A stretch of DNA of 8,004 nucleotides from PWVB01 sp964530185 (GTDB taxonomy: Bacteria > Chloroflexota > Anaerolineae > B4-G1 > SLSP01). This document shows, piece after piece, positions 6,524 to 8,004 of the stretch; position 1 is the first letter of the stretch; the number at the start of each line of letters is the position of its first letter. The position numbers were made by a program, and so were the translations under genes. The notes beneath the pieces are model-generated. The model had not been told where the DNA came from. It searched no databases and saw nothing but the letters and a program-made list of their open reading frames with translations. The stretch lies in assembly GCA_964530185.1 (NCBI GenBank), contig CAZHBB010000128.1, positions 1 to 8,004 on the forward strand, in the 5' to 3' direction.

Positions 6524-7461
6524 GGTGGACCTCCTCTGTGTGTAGGGGATTCAGACACGCTTTGGAGCAGGGTATATGGCGACTCGCGCATGGGGCGCGA
6601 GCGCTCCCACAGCGTGACAATGCGTGTCACCAACGCCGGGGCAAAATCCTCGGCCAATCGTTTGGGGGTGATACCGTGCTCCAGCCCCAGCAGAATGGCG
6701 TCCACCTGGCGGACATCGCCCAGCAGACGCCCCTTGTCGGCCACGCCGGGCATCAGGTCAGGGTCAGCCGCCTTCTGTCGGATGACGGCGGGCAAGCCCA
6801 GGTAGGTCGCCAGCGCCTCCACCTGGGAGCGGAACAGGTGCAGGATGGGCATGACATCGGCACAGTGGTCCACGCCCCATCTGGAAAAGGTGCCGGTCAG
6901 CCACTCGGTGCGGTTGGCCGCGCCCACCACCAGCGCGTTGTGCGCCTCAGCAAATTGATAGACCCACACCATGCGCATGCGGTGCTTGGCCATGGCGTAG
7001 GCATTGCCGCGCGCCAGCCATGAACTACCCGACGGCTGCAACCGCTCGGCCAGGAGTGCGGCGTCGGTGAGCTGGAGACGCTGCTGTGCCCAGCGCACCA
7101 GGCGGGCACGCAGGCCCCGGCAGGGGATGTAGGCCAATGGCAGCAGGCGGTAACTGCCAGCCGCGCGCAGCATACCGGTGATGGGCCGCACATGGTAGGC
7201 CGCGCCCAGATGCCGGGCCAGCAGGCGGGCGTGCTGTCGGTGCAGCGGATTGCTGTCGCGCTCTGGCATGTGAACCAGATGCACCCGCTCCGCACCCAGC
7301 GCTCGCACGGTCAGCGCCGCGACCACGGCGGAATCCAGCCCACCGCTCACCGCCACTACGGCGCATCCCCGTTGCAGCATCTGCATCCGGTCGCGGATCA
7401 GAGCTTCGATGGGGGGGCAGATGAGGGTGCCGTCCATGGTCACGGTCGCCATGTCAGCCAC
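6520..7461 (-). CDS. nadE: NAD(+) synthase-family protein (NadE-like, no glutaminase domain)
   Basis: PP-loop ATP pyrophosphatase resembling ammonia-dependent NAD synthase, which adenylates deamido-NAD and amidates it to NAD. Visible motifs in 313 residues: PP-loop SGGLDS at 39-44; MPERDSNP at 65-72, where NadE has its 'MP...S' segment; the RMRM helix around 161-164; VVGAANRTEW at 178-187, in which Glu186 falls where the family has a metal-binding Glu; GTFSRWG at 190-196; the 'PI..L...QV..LA..LG.P' block at 205-224. There is no N-terminal nitrilase-type glutaminase domain. Departures from the family: about 45 extra residues (roughly 100-150) before the RMRM helix, and ADK at 241-243 where NadE usually has (S/T)DE. 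The start is GTG 7461, preceded by GGAGGGG seven bases upstream; ATG at 7452 or 7437 would remove only 3 or 8 residues. It overlaps the regulator by 8 bp and the next gene by 4 bp (ATGA). Family membership is convincing. Activity as a true NAD synthase is less sure; it may be a paralogue acting on another carboxylate. The symbol is family-level. Confidence 0.8.
   Translation of the reverse strand: MADMATVTMDGTLICPPIEALIRDRMQMLQRGCAVVAVSGGLDSAVVAALTVRALGAERVHLVHMPERDSNPLHRQHARLLARHLGAAYHVRPITGMLRAAGSYRLLPLAYIPCRGLRARLVRWAQQRLQLTDAALLAERLQPSGSSWLARGNAYAMAKHRMRMVWVYQFAEAHNALVVGAANRTEWLTGTFSRWGVDHCADVMPILHLFRSQVEALATYLGLPAVIRQKAADPDLMPGVADKGRLLGDVRQVDAILLGLEHGITPKRLAEDFAPALVTRIVTLWERSRPMRESPYTLLQSVSESPTHRGGPP
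6529..6535 (-). promoter_or_regulatory. Consensus Shine-Dalgarno site of the small membrane protein
   Basis: Perfect AGGAGGT on the minus strand, five bases before ATG 6523, lying inside the coding end of the NadE-like gene. It is the strongest ribosome binding site in the window and suggests the small membrane protein is made in quantity, and it supports the short gene as real. Confidence 0.7.
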
Positions 7462-8004
7462 GTCTCATCCCCTCCAGCAGCAGTTGCACGCCGGTGCGGA
7501 TGTGCTTCTCCACATCCACCGTCTCGGGATCATAGACCCAGAGGAGGATGGTGCCCTCGAAGATCGCGCCCAGTGCCAGCGCACCGTCGGTGGGGTCGAG
7601 ATTATGGAATTCACCACGATCGATGCCGTCCTGGATGATGGGGATGGTCAGGTCGAGGTAGGTGCGCAGGTACTGACGGAAGGCCCGCTGGACGGCCCTA
7701 CGGCGAAAGATCAGGCTCAGGAACTCATAGGCGACAGGCAGCAGACGTAGCCACCGGGGCAGGTCGGCCAGGATGGCGTCCACGAAACGCAGCAGGCGCT
7801 CGCTGGCCGGGCCGTCCGCGTGGATGAGGTCGTCCAGGCCGTGCATCTCGCGCCGGAAGATGCGGTCGAGCAGGGCGGTGATCATGGCTTCCTTGTTGCG
7901 GAAGTAGAGGTAGAGGGTGCCCTTGCTGAGGCCGGCCTCTTGGGCGATGTCGTCCATGCGGGCCCGATGGAAGCCTTTGCGGGCGAACACCTCAGCGGCG
8001 GCCG
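7454..8004 (-). CDS. TetR/AcrR-family transcriptional repressor (5' end outside window)
   Basis: One-component DNA-binding repressor, probably controlling this efflux operon. The open frame runs off the right edge. A GTG at 7990 could be taken as a start, but the codons before it still encode Ala-Ala-Ala-Glu, matching the first helix of TetR proteins (the usual 'AAAEVFARKGF' pattern). The true start is therefore beyond 8004, probably 10-20 codons upstream. The helix-turn-helix is complete: MDDIAQEAGLSKGTLYLYF followed by the typical 'NKEAM'. The C-terminal part is helical and divergent, as expected of a ligand-binding and dimerisation domain, so the inducer cannot be guessed. About 182 residues are visible; the family is usually 190-220. 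The stop overlaps the GTG start of the next gene by 8 bp, so the repressor is co-transcribed with the genes it probably controls, implying autoregulation. Its place beside a YbhG/F/S/R-like transporter parallels CecR in E. coli. The family call is firm; the target and ligand are inferred. Confidence 0.93.
   Translation of the reverse strand, partial: AAAEVFARKGFHRARMDDIAQEAGLSKGTLYLYFRNKEAMITALLDRIFRREMHGLDDLIHADGPASERLLRFVDAILADLPRWLRLLPVAYEFLSLIFRRRAVQRAFRQYLRTYLDLTIPIIQDGIDRGEFHNLDPTDGALALGAIFEGTILLWVYDPETVDVEKHIRTGVQLLLEGMRRG
7469..7475 (-). promoter_or_regulatory. Shine-Dalgarno site of the NadE-like gene
   Basis: GGAGGGG on the minus strand, seven bases before GTG 7461 and inside the last codons of the TetR gene. 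It favours the GTG start over the downstream ATGs at 7452 and 7437, and it implies translation of the enzyme near the terminating TetR ribosome. Confidence 0.65.

Noticed and set aside
7988..7990. GTG 7990 as the start of the TetR gene
   Set aside because: The codons upstream still match the conserved first helix of TetR proteins, so the gene is truncated by the window edge and does not start here.

Overview
The window is a GC-rich (clearly above 60% by eye), almost gap-free minus-strand gene cluster. It reads from the right edge (8004) to the left edge (1). Nine genes lie head to tail, joined by 4-8 bp overlaps or gaps of 1-9 bp. The only longer gap is 39 bp (3010-3048). This spacing indicates one polycistronic operon. 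No rRNA, tRNA, CRISPR array, insertion sequence or plus-strand gene can be supported.

Order of transcription: (1) a TetR-family repressor, its first residues cut off by the window edge; (2) an NAD(+) synthase-family PP-loop ATP pyrophosphatase; (3) an 89-residue three-helix membrane protein resembling the GlsB/YeaQ family; (4) an ABC ATPase with a degenerate H-loop; (5) and (6) two ABC-2 type permeases; (7) a second ABC ATPase with a canonical H-loop; (8) a membrane-anchored HlyD-type adaptor; (9) a lipoprotein HlyD-type adaptor.

Genes 1 and 4-9 have the parts list of the Escherichia coli CecR-YbhG-YbhF-YbhS-YbhR drug efflux system (TetR regulator, adaptor, tandem ATPase, two permeases). Two things differ. 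The single tandem ATPase YbhF appears here as two separate genes on either side of the permease pair, and there are two adaptors in tandem. The most likely product is a heterodimeric ATPase (one impaired and one intact catalytic site), a heterodimeric ABC-2 membrane domain and two adaptors, exporting a hydrophobic or cationic compound under control of the TetR repressor. The substrate cannot be read from the sequence.

The NAD synthase-like enzyme and the small membrane protein are locked into the same operon by overlapping start and stop codons and have no obvious role in efflux. They are the most interesting part of the window.

Organism: high GC, GTG starts, strong Shine-Dalgarno sites and a lipoprotein adaptor fit several bacterial groups. 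The gene style resembles Chloroflexota, but this is a weak impression. The sequence does not settle the phylum.
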